A DNA stretch of 8,519 nt. Source: an uncultured Prevotella sp. Lineage in GTDB: Bacteria > Bacteroidota > Bacteroidia > Bacteroidales > Bacteroidaceae. Shown piece after piece: positions 1 through 6,389 of this stretch. Every line of letters starts with the position of its first letter. Within the stretch, counting starts at the first letter, position 1. The notes under the pieces were generated by a model. It was not told where the DNA came from. It did no database searches and worked only from the letters and a program-made list of their open reading frames with translations. The stretch covers positions 1 through 8,519 of the forward strand of contig URQS01000088.1 of NCBI GenBank assembly GCA_900550035.1. Direction: 5' to 3'. Made by a program: the position numbers and the translations under genes.

Positions 1-32
1 ACTTATTCGTGAATTATTCATATTTATAAAAT

Positions 33-40
33 TAATTTTG
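33..40 (+). promoter_or_regulatory. Candidate Bacteroidetes -7 promoter box for aroK-speA
   Basis: TAATTTTG fits the Bacteroidetes -7 consensus TAnnTTTG exactly. The matching -33 box (TTTG about 19-21 bp upstream) is poor: the nearest candidate is TTCG at 6-9 with a 23-bp spacer. Transcription would begin near position 47, leaving a leader of about 70 nt before the aroK start at 119. The motif is short and the region AT-rich, so a chance match is possible. Confidence 0.45.
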
Positions 41-72
41 AACAGTTACTTATAAGAAACGATGCATATCAT

Positions 73-107
73 AACTTTCAACTCTCAACTTTCAACTCTC
101 AACTTTC
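73..107. repeat. Five tandem heptamers AACTYTC in the aroK leader
   Basis: Five uninterrupted copies of a 7-bp unit alternate strictly between AACTTTC and AACTCTC, so the array is also 2.5 copies of a 14-bp unit. It ends 11 bp before the aroK start codon at 119. An in-frame ATG at 62 would translate it into an N-terminal extension of 19 residues (rich in S, T, L, N, Q), but the shikimate kinase fold begins at the methionine encoded at 119, so the array is more likely untranslated leader. Similar CAACTTTCAACT arrays are familiar in intergenic Bacteroidetes DNA (recollection, not a search). Confidence 0.85.
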
Positions 108-118
108 AGCTGACATTT

Positions 119-646
119 ATGATTAGAATCATCCTCATAGGCTACATGGGAGCCGGAAAGACCACCATAGGCAAGGCACTCGCCAAGGCTCTTGGAGTCA
201 CATTCTACGATCTCGACTGGTATATCGAGACACGTATGCACCGCACTGTGAAGCAGATATTCGACGCTGAAGGCGAAGAAGGATTCCGCCGCATCGAGCA
301 CAACCTGCTGCACGAAGTGGCTGAGTTTGAGAATGTAGTCATTTCGTGCGGAGGAGGCACTCCCTGCTTCTTCGACAATATCGACTACATGAATCGCCAG
401 GGCAAGGTGGTGTATCTGAAGGCTTCGCCCGAAGTGCTGTACGAGCACCTGAAGATGGGCAAGTCGGTGCGACCACTGCTGCTCAACAAGACGCCTGAGC
501 AGGTACGCGAGTTTATCGTCGAGCAACTCGCCCACCGCGAACAATTCTATTCAAAGGCCGATTACACGCTCGACATAAACCTACTCGACAATCACGACAA
601 GATAAATATTACGGTTGATAAGCTACAAAAATTGATTGAAAAATGA
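119..646 (+). CDS. aroK: Shikimate kinase
   Basis: A cytoplasmic enzyme that phosphorylates shikimate to shikimate 3-phosphate with ATP, the fifth step of the chorismate pathway. The 175-residue product has the usual length for the family. Visible motifs: Walker A loop GYMGAGKTT (residues 8-16), the DLD pair (D31, D33) and FRRIE (R57) that contact shikimate and Mg, the GGG loop (78-80) in SCGGGTPC, and the lid arginine in RPLL (R118), with a further arginine at 140. The start at 119 is preferred over the in-frame ATG at 62 because family members begin just before the first beta strand (IILIGYMG) and the extra 19 residues would be encoded by a heptamer repeat. The stop overlaps the speA start (ATGA, 643-646), so the two genes are very likely co-transcribed and translationally coupled. 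The family call is firm; aroK rather than aroL naming is conventional. Confidence 0.95.
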   Translation: MIRIILIGYMGAGKTTIGKALAKALGVTFYDLDWYIETRMHRTVKQIFDAEGEEGFRRIEHNLLHEVAEFENVVISCGGGTPCFFDNIDYMNRQGKVVYLKASPEVLYEHLKMGKSVRPLLLNKTPEQVREFIVEQLAHREQFYSKADYTLDINLLDNHDKINITVDKLQKLIEK

Positions 647-2535
647 AGAAATGGACCATTGACGACTCTCGCGAGTTATACAACATCAACGGTTGGGGCA
701 CCTCTTACTTCGGTGTCAACGACAAGGGCGACATGTATGTAACACCCTGCAAGGACAACGTGCAAATCGATTTGCGCGACGTCATGGACGAACTGCAGCT
801 GCGCGACGTTACGCCACCAGTGCTGCTACGCTTCCCCGACATTCTTGACAACCGTATCGAGAAGACCTCCAGCTGCTTCAAGAAGGCTGCCGAGGAGTAT
901 GAATACAAGGGCGAGAACTTCATTGTGTACCCTATTAAGGTGAACCAGATGCAACCCGTCGTTGAGGAAATCATCTCGCACGGACGCAAGTTCAACCTCG
1001 GACTGGAGTGCGGATCAAAGCCCGAGCTGCACGCCGTTATCGCTGTTCAGTGCCAGAGCGACTCTATCATCGTGTGCAACGGCTACAAGGACCAGAGCTA
1101 CATTGAACTGGCGCTGTTGGCACAGAAGATGGGCAAGCGCATATTTATCGTTGTCGAGAAGATGAGCGAGATAGGACTGATTGCCGCTGCTGCAAAGAAG
1201 CTGGGCGTGAAGCCTAATATCGGCATACGTATCAAGCTGGCTTCAAGCGGATCGGGCAAATGGCAGGAGAGCGGTGGCGACGCCTCGAAGTTCGGACTAC
1301 GCTCGTCGGAGCTGCTCCAGGCGCTCGAAACTCTCGACGAAAAGGGTCTGCACGACTGCGTCAGACTCATCCACTTCCACATCGGATCGCAGATAACCAA
1401 GATACGACGCATTCAGACTGCACTGCGCGAGGCTGCCAACTTCTACATACAGCTGCACAAGATGGGCTACAACATCGACTTCGTCGACTGTGGCGGTGGT
1501 CTGGGCGTAGACTACGACGGAACACGCTCGTCGTCGAGCGAGAGCTCGGTCAACTACTCAATCCAGGAGTATGTCAACGACTGCGTATACACATTCGTCG
1601 ATGCTTCGAACAAGAATGGCATCAAGCATCCTAACCTCATCACCGAGAGTGGACGCTCGTTGTCGGCACACCACTCTGTACTTATCACCGACGTACTCGA
1701 AACTACATCACTGCCCGAGATGCGCGAGGAGTTTGAACCGTCGGAGAACGACCATCAGCTTGTCAAAGACCTCTACGAGATATGGGACAATCTCAACCCA
1801 CGCACAATGCTTGAGGACTGGCACGATGCCGAACAGATACGCGAGGAGGCTCTCGACCTCTTCTCGCACGGCATTGTCGACCTGCGCACACGTGCCGAGA
1901 TAGAGAGCATGTACTGGAGCGTTTGCCGCGAGGTGAACAGCATGGCAAAGACACTGAAGCACACTCCCGACGAGCTGCGCGGCCTGGACAAGCTGCTTGC
2001 CGACAAATACTTCTGCAACATATCTATATTCCAGTCGCTCCCAGACGCTTGGGCTATCGATCAGCTCTTCCCTATCGTGCCCATACAGCGACTCAACGAG
2101 CGCCCTACACGCAACGCTACGCTGCAGGACATCACCTGCGACAGCGACGGCAAGATAGCCAACTTCGTCACCAACCGTCAGGCTACTCACGTGCTGCCGG
2201 TACATCCTATCAAGAAGAACGAAGACTACTATCTCGGCGTTTTCCTTGTAGGTGCCTATCAGGAAATACTCGGTGATATGCACAACCTCTTCGGCGACAC
2301 CAACGCCGTACACATATCGGTGAAGGACGGAGGCTACAGCATCGACCAGATATTCGACGGCGAGACTGTTGAGGAAGTGCTCGACTACGTACAGTACAAC
2401 CCCAAGAAACTCGTGCGACAGCTCGAGATATGGGTGACCAAGAGTGTTAAGGCTGGCAAGATTTCGCTCGAAGAGGGCAAGGAGTTCCTCAGCAACTACC
2501 GCTCAGGACTGTATGGTTATACTTATTTGGAGTAA
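643..2535 (+). CDS. speA: Biosynthetic arginine decarboxylase, PLP-dependent
   Basis: Decarboxylates L-arginine to agmatine, the first step of the agmatine route to putrescine and spermidine. The 630-residue length fits the large SpeA type of fold III (alanine racemase-like) decarboxylases. Visible motifs: YPIKVNQ with the probable PLP-binding lysine K99, the HIGSQ strand near residue 246, the glycine-rich CGGGLGVDYDG phosphate-binding loop near 283, ESGRS near 335, and DITCDSDGKI near 496-505, which carries the catalytic cysteine supplied by the partner subunit in this family. A helical insertion of about 100 residues (roughly 355-465) between barrel and C-terminal beta domain is typical of SpeA. 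The start codon overlaps the aroK stop by 4 bp, implying coupled translation. The C-terminus is complete and a palindromic element follows 16 bp after the stop. No sign of decay. Confidence 0.95.
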   Translation: MKKWTIDDSRELYNINGWGTSYFGVNDKGDMYVTPCKDNVQIDLRDVMDELQLRDVTPPVLLRFPDILDNRIEKTSSCFKKAAEEYEYKGENFIVYPIKVNQMQPVVEEIISHGRKFNLGLECGSKPELHAVIAVQCQSDSIIVCNGYKDQSYIELALLAQKMGKRIFIVVEKMSEIGLIAAAAKKLGVKPNIGIRIKLASSGSGKWQESGGDASKFGLRSSELLQALETLDEKGLHDCVRLIHFHIGSQITKIRRIQTALREAANFYIQLHKMGYNIDFVDCGGGLGVDYDGTRSSSSESSVNYSIQEYVNDCVYTFVDASNKNGIKHPNLITESGRSLSAHHSVLITDVLETTSLPEMREEFEPSENDHQLVKDLYEIWDNLNPRTMLEDWHDAEQIREEALDLFSHGIVDLRTRAEIESMYWSVCREVNSMAKTLKHTPDELRGLDKLLADKYFCNISIFQSLPDAWAIDQLFPIVPIQRLNERPTRNATLQDITCDSDGKIANFVTNRQATHVLPVHPIKKNEDYYLGVFLVGAYQEILGDMHNLFGDTNAVHISVKDGGYSIDQIFDGETVEEVLDYVQYNPKKLVRQLEIWVTKSVKAGKISLEEGKEFLSNYRSGLYGYTYLE

Positions 2536-2551
2536 ATAAAGCCCTAAACTC

Positions 2552-2791
2552 GAGAGTGTTTCAAAAGTCAAAGCAATACGCCCCGAAGGGGCAGAAGCAC
2601 TTAGCCCAGGGCACCGCCCTGGGTAAAACATAGCAACCAACATGCGCCCTGTAAGGGCAAAAGCATTGGTAATTGACGCTTTTGCCCTTACAGGGCGTTG
2701 GTTTTTTATCTATCCATACCCCCAGGGCGGTGCCCTGGGCTATGTGCTTATTGGGCTTTCAGCCCGTATAATTGACTTTTGACACACTCTC
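2552..2791. repeat. 240-bp palindromic, MITE-like element with 20-bp terminal inverted repeats
   Basis: The ends (2552-2571 and 2772-2791) are inverted copies matching at 19 of 20 positions, sequence GAGAGTGT-K-TCAAAAGTCAA. Moving inward the dyad symmetry continues: small hairpins GCCCC-GAA-GGGGC (2580-2592) and GGGCT-TTC-AGCCC (2753-2765); 29-nt arms 2595-2623 and 2721-2749 matching at 28 positions, each itself an 8-bp hairpin CCCAGGGC-n3-GCCCTGGG; then a perfect 20-bp central stem (2645-2664 with 2678-2697) around a 13-nt loop. There is no credible coding sequence, and no target-site duplication was seen at the flanks. It fills nearly the whole gap between speA and argB. Related 'cccagggc...gccctggg' repeats are, as far as I recall, frequent between Bacteroidetes genes. 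The structure is certain; mobility is inferred. Confidence 0.85.
2645..2707 (+). terminator. Probable intrinsic terminator after aroK-speA, formed by the element's central stem
   Basis: The perfect 20-bp stem (2645-2664 with 2678-2697, loop 2665-2677) is extended by AACCAA (2635-2640) pairing with TTGGTT (2698-2703) across a 4-nt bulge, and a T6 run (2702-2707) follows. On the plus strand this has the form of a rho-independent terminator. It lies about 110 nt after the speA stop, inside the palindromic element, so the element would separate argB from aroK-speA transcription. Termination itself is inferred. Confidence 0.55.
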
Positions 2792-2831
2792 TATATTATT
2801 TTTATAGCCAGTTAAAAAATATTTTACGCTT

Positions 2832-3599
2832 ATGAAAATCACAATAATTAAGGTTGGCGGCGCCGTAGTGGAGGATTCCGCACAGCTTGCCGCTCTTCTT
2901 GAGGGTTTCAAGAAGGTTGAGGGATACAAAATACTGGTACATGGAGGCGGCCGTCGCGCCACGAAAGTGGCTGCCGAGCTTGGCATAGAGAGCAAGATGG
3001 TGGGCGGACGACGCATCACCGATGCCGATATGCTTGAAGTGGTGACGATGGTTTACGGTGGACTGGTCAACAAGAACATCGTGGCTCAGCTGCAATCGCT
3101 CGGCATCAACGCCATCGGACTGACCGGTGCCGACATGGACGTGATACGTTCGCACAAGCGTCCGCTAAAGGACGGTGTTGACTTTGGATTCGTAGGCGAT
3201 GTAGACAAGGTGAATGCCGAACGCCTCAAGACCCTTATAGATGCCGGTATGACGCCCGTTCTTGCCCCTCTGACGCACGACGGTGCCGGAACGATGCTCA
3301 ACACCAACGCCGACACGATAGCCTCTGAGACGGCCCGTGCACTGGCTTCGCTCTACGACGTAACGCTGGTGTACTGTTTTGAGAAACCCGGTGTGCTCGC
3401 CAATCCCGACGACGACACAAGCGTAATCCCAGTCATCACACGCAACGACTTCAGCCGACTCACTGCCGACGGAACTATATCGGGCGGAATGCTGCCCAAG
3501 ATAGAGAATGCACTTGCTGCTGTAGAGGCAGGAGTGAAGAAAGTGGTGATAACCAAGGCTGACAGCATTGGCAAGGGAGGAACTGTTATTACAGTATAA
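2832..3599 (+). CDS. argB: Acetylglutamate kinase family (possibly N-succinylglutamate kinase)
   Basis: An amino acid kinase that phosphorylates the gamma-carboxyl of an N-acylated glutamate, the second step of arginine synthesis. The 255-residue product has the short ArgB length, without the N-terminal helix of arginine-inhibited hexameric forms. Visible motifs: KVGGA (7-11) for phosphate binding, HGGG (37-40), GGRRITD (58-64), NTNADTIA (157-164) contacting substrate, and SGGMLPKI (217-224) with the ATP-site lysine K223. Bacteroides fragilis makes arginine through succinylated intermediates, so the natural substrate may be N-succinylglutamate; the sequence alone does not decide this. The start at 2832 is the first ATG before the KVGGA strand; no clear ribosome binding site or promoter box was found in the AT-rich 40 bp upstream. 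argB is separated from speA by the palindromic element and converges with the minus-strand sigma operon. Confidence 0.92.
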   Translation: MKITIIKVGGAVVEDSAQLAALLEGFKKVEGYKILVHGGGRRATKVAAELGIESKMVGGRRITDADMLEVVTMVYGGLVNKNIVAQLQSLGINAIGLTGADMDVIRSHKRPLKDGVDFGFVGDVDKVNAERLKTLIDAGMTPVLAPLTHDGAGTMLNTNADTIASETARALASLYDVTLVYCFEKPGVLANPDDDTSVIPVITRNDFSRLTADGTISGGMLPKIENALAAVEAGVKKVVITKADSIGKGGTVITV

Positions 3600-3605
3600 A
3601 AAAGA

Positions 3606-3643
3606 ACTGGCCGCCGGTGTCAATTAAGACTCCGACGGCCAGT
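3606..3643 (-). terminator. Hairpin terminator facing the sigma-factor operon
   Basis: ACTGGCCG (3606-3613) pairs perfectly with CGGCCAGT (3636-3643); after a C/A mismatch, three further pairs extend the stem (3615-3617 with 3632-3634), leaving a loop of about 14 nt. Read on the minus strand the stem is followed at once by TTCTTTTTT, the form of an intrinsic terminator for transcripts coming from the sigma and anti-sigma-like genes. On the plus strand no T-run follows, so use as an argB terminator is less certain although the hairpin begins only 6 bp after the argB stop. Confidence 0.65.
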
Positions 3644-3848
3644 CAATCGTTAGTATGTTATGAAAAATTTGAGAGTCCCCGAAACTTCACAGCTTCAAGG
3701 TTTTCTTTGTAGCGTCATACACTTTTCGTAACATTTGTCATGGACGCTGGTGAAGGGGCTTGTTTTTACGTCCAAATATGTTTTAAGTGTACATCAGCTT
3801 GGTGTTTTAACTTAAAATGATTTTATTGAGAAAGCATAGAAATATATC
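3644..3848. other. Gene-free stretch between terminator hairpin and anti-sigma-like gene
   Basis: About 205 bp with no plausible start plus reading frame on either strand. It would be the 3' untranslated tail of the minus-strand operon. The only structure noticed is a 6-bp inverted repeat TGGACG (3741-3746) with CGTCCA (3769-3774) around a 22-nt loop, which is weak. No promoter consensus was found. Confidence 0.5.
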
Positions 3849-4361
3849 TTACTTAAGTATGGCGGGACTATTCTGTCCGAACGGCTGTCCTACTGTGCCG
3901 ATACTGCTCAGTCCGTTGTGGCGTGCAGTATCAATTTTCACAGTGTCGGTCATTGCCACTGAGGCGCCCTCATGTACTCGAGGTGTGTATGCCGCAGGCA
4001 CTCCGGCAGGCACGTTTTCGGTGCTTTGGAATGACATCTGGGCTGCCTGGCTCAGTGTGAGCACTATTGCCACCATTGCCGCTGCCTTGAACAGCGGAGC
4101 AAACCGCTGGCTTATGAGCACCTTGCGTGCCTTAACCTCTTGCGGCTCGCCAACCATAGATAGCATACGCTCGTCGAAATCATCGCCAAGGCGATCGGTC
4201 TTCGGCTCAGTCTGCTCATACACAAACAGCGGACGGAACTTGGCAAGCTCCTCAGGAACGCACAACTGACTGAAGAACGAGCGCAGTATCTGCTCCTCCT
4301 CAAGTGTTGTCTCGCCCTGCCAGTAGCGGTCAAGAAGTTGGTTTATGTATTTATAGTCCAT
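3849..4361 (-). CDS. Single-pass membrane protein, putative anti-sigma factor
   Basis: Not a family I can name with certainty. The 170-residue product has a charged N-terminal cytoplasmic region (residues 1-85, starting MDYKYINQLLDRYWQGETTLEEEQILRSFF), one hydrophobic segment (about 88-107, FAPLFKAAAMVAIVLTLSQA), and a 60-residue tail probably outside the inner membrane. This layout, with the gene placed directly after an ECF sigma gene, is what anti-sigma factors have. It lacks the HxxxCxxC zinc motif of many anti-sigma factors and has one cysteine (C34). The start at 4361 was chosen over an in-frame ATG at 4406 because the N-terminus then begins at the conserved-looking MDYKYINQLL and overlaps the sigma gene by only 11 bp (4351-4361), which suggests coupled translation. 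Role inferred from context and topology only. Confidence 0.75.
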   Translation of the reverse strand: MDYKYINQLLDRYWQGETTLEEEQILRSFFSQLCVPEELAKFRPLFVYEQTEPKTDRLGDDFDERMLSMVGEPQEVKARKVLISQRFAPLFKAAAMVAIVLTLSQAAQMSFQSTENVPAGVPAAYTPRVHEGASVAMTDTVKIDTARHNGLSSIGTVGQPFGQNSPAILK

Positions 4362-4875
4362 AGTTGTCGTATTTTTGGAATTGTTGTTTAATAGTCTGCC
4401 GCGCACGGAAGATGTTCACCTTCACCTGGTCCTCGGTTATGTCGAGTACGGCGGCTATCTCCTTGTATGTCTTGCCTTCTATATCGCGCAGTTGCATGCA
4501 CGACCTTTGTTTCTCAGGCAGAGAGTCGATGAGCGTCCTCACTATCGTCACTCGTTCGCGTTGCACGGTCTGTTCGTATGGCGTCGAGGCCGTATCGGCT
4601 TGGTTGTCGCCTCCTTGGGGCGTCGTTTCGTCGAGCGAAGCGTTCTGGTTGTCGCGCAGTCGCATGCGGTCGAGAGCCAGATTGCGGCAGATAGTGAGCG
4701 AGAATGCTTCCACCGACTCAAGGGTATCCCACGAGTCGCGACGGTTCCACACCTTTATCAAGGTGTCTTGCACGATATCTTCGGCCTCTTCGCGGCTCAG
4801 CGTGATGCGCATGGCCAGTCGGAAGAGTATATCCTTCATCGGCAGGATGTCGTTGCGAAAACTAATCTTTTTCAT
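4351..4875 (-). CDS. ECF-type RNA polymerase sigma factor
   Basis: A 174-residue group IV sigma factor that directs RNA polymerase to a small regulon. Region 2 spans about residues 15-76, with LFRLAMRITLSREEAEDIVQ and the core-binding/-10 recognition helix DTLIKVWNRRDSWDTLESVEAF followed by CRNLALDRMR. A polar linker (77-108) rich in N, D, Q and T leads to region 4 (109-163) with SLPEKQRSCMQLRDIEGKTYKEIA and the helix-turn-helix ITEDQVKVNIFRARQTI that reads the -35 element. There is no region 3 or C-terminal extension. The start at 4875 keeps the N-terminal FRNDILPMKD segment; an internal ATG at 4839 is less likely. The gene lies 58 bp after the flippase, with an ECF-like promoter in between, and overlaps its putative anti-sigma gene. 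The signal sensed and the regulon cannot be read from here. Confidence 0.93.
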   Translation of the reverse strand: MKKISFRNDILPMKDILFRLAMRITLSREEAEDIVQDTLIKVWNRRDSWDTLESVEAFSLTICRNLALDRMRLRDNQNASLDETTPQGGDNQADTASTPYEQTVQRERVTIVRTLIDSLPEKQRSCMQLRDIEGKTYKEIAAVLDITEDQVKVNIFRARQTIKQQFQKYDNYGL

Positions 4876-4892
4876 CTGTGCTCTAAATGAAT

Positions 4893-4918
4893 GACGATTG
4901 ACGGCTGCTTTTGTTACA
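4893..4918 (-). promoter_or_regulatory. Candidate ECF-type promoter of the sigma gene
   Basis: On the minus strand TGTAAC (4918-4913) is followed after exactly 16 bp by CGTC (4896-4893). This is the form of promoters read by ECF sigma factors in other bacteria, with the AAC-containing -35 box and a CGTC -10 box. Transcription would start near 4885-4887, about 10 nt before the ATG at 4875. Its place immediately before an ECF sigma gene suggests autoregulation. No TAnnTTTG box was found in the same 58-bp gap. Confidence 0.4.
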
Positions 4919-4933
4919 GACGCCAGTCTTTAT

Positions 4934-6367
4934 TTAACCTCGTTTAACAAATCGCTCGCATTCTGCGAGTATTTTCACACGTGCTATCTTCATCACAACG
5001 TAATAAAGTACGACAGCTATAATGAATCGTGATATGAGAAGCGCTATCAAGTTGCTCAGCTGCATTGTGGCTATATACGCCACGCCCATCACTCCGGCGG
5101 CGGCAAGTGCAAACGGCATGACGTCGCAGAAGAACATCCAGTAGCCATAGCCTATCAGTCGGCGCACGAAGAAGAGCCACACCAGCAGCCACGACGTATT
5201 TAATAATGTATAGGCTATGACCATCGTACGTATGCCCATGGGCCATATCAGCACCATTGTTGCTATCTGAACGAGTCCTAAGGTGAACGTACACCAGAAG
5301 AAAGTGCCCGACCGTCCCTTCGATATAATCATGTTGGAGAATAGCGTGGAGAGCGGCATTGTAGCGCCCGAGATACACAATATCTGTATCAGTTGGGCTG
5401 ACGCAAGCCATTTCTCGCCTATGGCTGTTACGATAAATTCCTTGGCTACGAGTCCGAAACCGAACAGCAGGGGGAACGTTATGAATGCCGTGAACCGCAT
5501 CATCTTGCGAAACACGTCCTTCTGTCGGCCCTCCTCGCCCTTGAGGCTTACGAGTACGGGCTGCGCCACCTGCGCCACCATGCTCTGAACGAGCGAGTAG
5601 CACTTGGTGTTCCACTGATAAGCCTGGTTGTAATTGCCCGTGTCGCGGGGCGTGAAGTAGTGGCCCAGCAGGATGTTGAGCACATTGTTGTTGACGTGGG
5701 TCATGATGGTAGTAGCAAGAATCTTGCACGAGAAGCGGAACATTCGACGCACTGGGGCAAATGTAATGCCATGGATAGAAGGTCGCCACGGCGAGAAATG
5801 CCACTGCAAAAGCGTGTTGATGCCTACATAAACGAGTCCTTGTGTGGCAAGCGACCAATATGCCATGCCCGCAAATGCCATGCCTACACCCGTCAGACTC
5901 GACAGAATCACAGCCAAAGCACCTGCCTCTGCCTGCTGCTTGGCGCGCAGATGCTTGAACAGATAGGCCGACTGTGCCGTGCCGAAAGATGCTATGACAA
6001 TACTAAGAAAGGCGTAGCGGCACAATGGCACTACGCGCGGTGTATGATAATATTCGCCTATGAGCGGCGCGGCGAGAAAGAGAATGGCGTAGAGCGACGA
6101 CGCCATGATGATGTTAAACCAGAACACCGAGTTGTAGTCCTCGTGCTTGGGGTGCTCTATATTGGTAAGCGCCGTGCGGAAACCGCTGTCCTGCAGGGCT
6201 GTGGCAACAAGCGAGAAGATGCTTATCATCGCCATCATACCATAGTCGGACTGCGACAATAAGCGACCCAGAACAATGCCGAACGCCAGGCCGACGAGCT
6301 GCTGTATGCCGCTGTTGAGTCCGCCCCACAACAATCCTTGTGCCGTTTTCTCTTTCAGTGTACTCAT
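4934..6367 (-). CDS. Polysaccharide (LPS/exopolysaccharide) flippase, Wzx/WzxC-like
   Basis: A 477-residue polytopic inner-membrane protein of the MOP superfamily that would move lipid-linked oligosaccharides from the cytoplasmic to the periplasmic face. The opening (about residues 8-68: TAQGLLWGGLNSGIQQL, then FGIVLGRLLSQSDYGMMAM and LQDSGFRTALTN) is characteristic of the WzxC/TuaB branch. Hydrophobic segments continue along the whole length, about 12-14 in number, ending in a short basic tail. No glycosyltransferase, polymerase or sugar-nucleotide gene lies within the window, so it appears as an orphan flippase and its substrate is unknown. Upstream, 22 bp from the start, is the 176-bp palindromic element with a T8 run facing it. 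Separated from the sigma gene by 58 bp; read-through is possible. The family call is strong; substrate naming is not justified. Confidence 0.88.
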   Translation of the reverse strand: MSTLKEKTAQGLLWGGLNSGIQQLVGLAFGIVLGRLLSQSDYGMMAMISIFSLVATALQDSGFRTALTNIEHPKHEDYNSVFWFNIIMASSLYAILFLAAPLIGEYYHTPRVVPLCRYAFLSIVIASFGTAQSAYLFKHLRAKQQAEAGALAVILSSLTGVGMAFAGMAYWSLATQGLVYVGINTLLQWHFSPWRPSIHGITFAPVRRMFRFSCKILATTIMTHVNNNVLNILLGHYFTPRDTGNYNQAYQWNTKCYSLVQSMVAQVAQPVLVSLKGEEGRQKDVFRKMMRFTAFITFPLLFGFGLVAKEFIVTAIGEKWLASAQLIQILCISGATMPLSTLFSNMIISKGRSGTFFWCTFTLGLVQIATMVLIWPMGIRTMVIAYTLLNTSWLLVWLFFVRRLIGYGYWMFFCDVMPFALAAAGVMGVAYIATMQLSNLIALLISRFIIAVVLYYVVMKIARVKILAECERFVKRG

Positions 6368-6389
6368 AATCCTATTGAAGAAAAAAAAG

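Noticed and set aside
62..118. Upstream in-frame start for shikimate kinase
   Set aside because: The 19 added residues come mostly from a tandem heptamer repeat, and shikimate kinases normally start just before the first beta strand encoded from 119.
1708..2313. 201-codon minus-strand open frame inside speA
   Set aside because: It lies wholly within the conserved arginine decarboxylase sequence and its product has no family features.
2552..2791. CRISPR array or insertion sequence
   Set aside because: The repeats are inverted and nested, not regularly spaced direct repeats, and there is no transposase frame in the 240 bp.
2772..2809. Hybrid promoter for argB built from the TTTTG in the element end plus the AT-rich flank
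   Set aside because: TTTG at 2778-2781 resembles a -33 box, but no TAnnTTTG box lies 19-21 bp downstream, so the pairing fails.
4364..4894. Overlapping + strand open frames opposite the sigma factor gene
   Set aside because: The minus strand encodes a textbook ECF sigma factor across the same bases; the + products show no motif and have no promoter.
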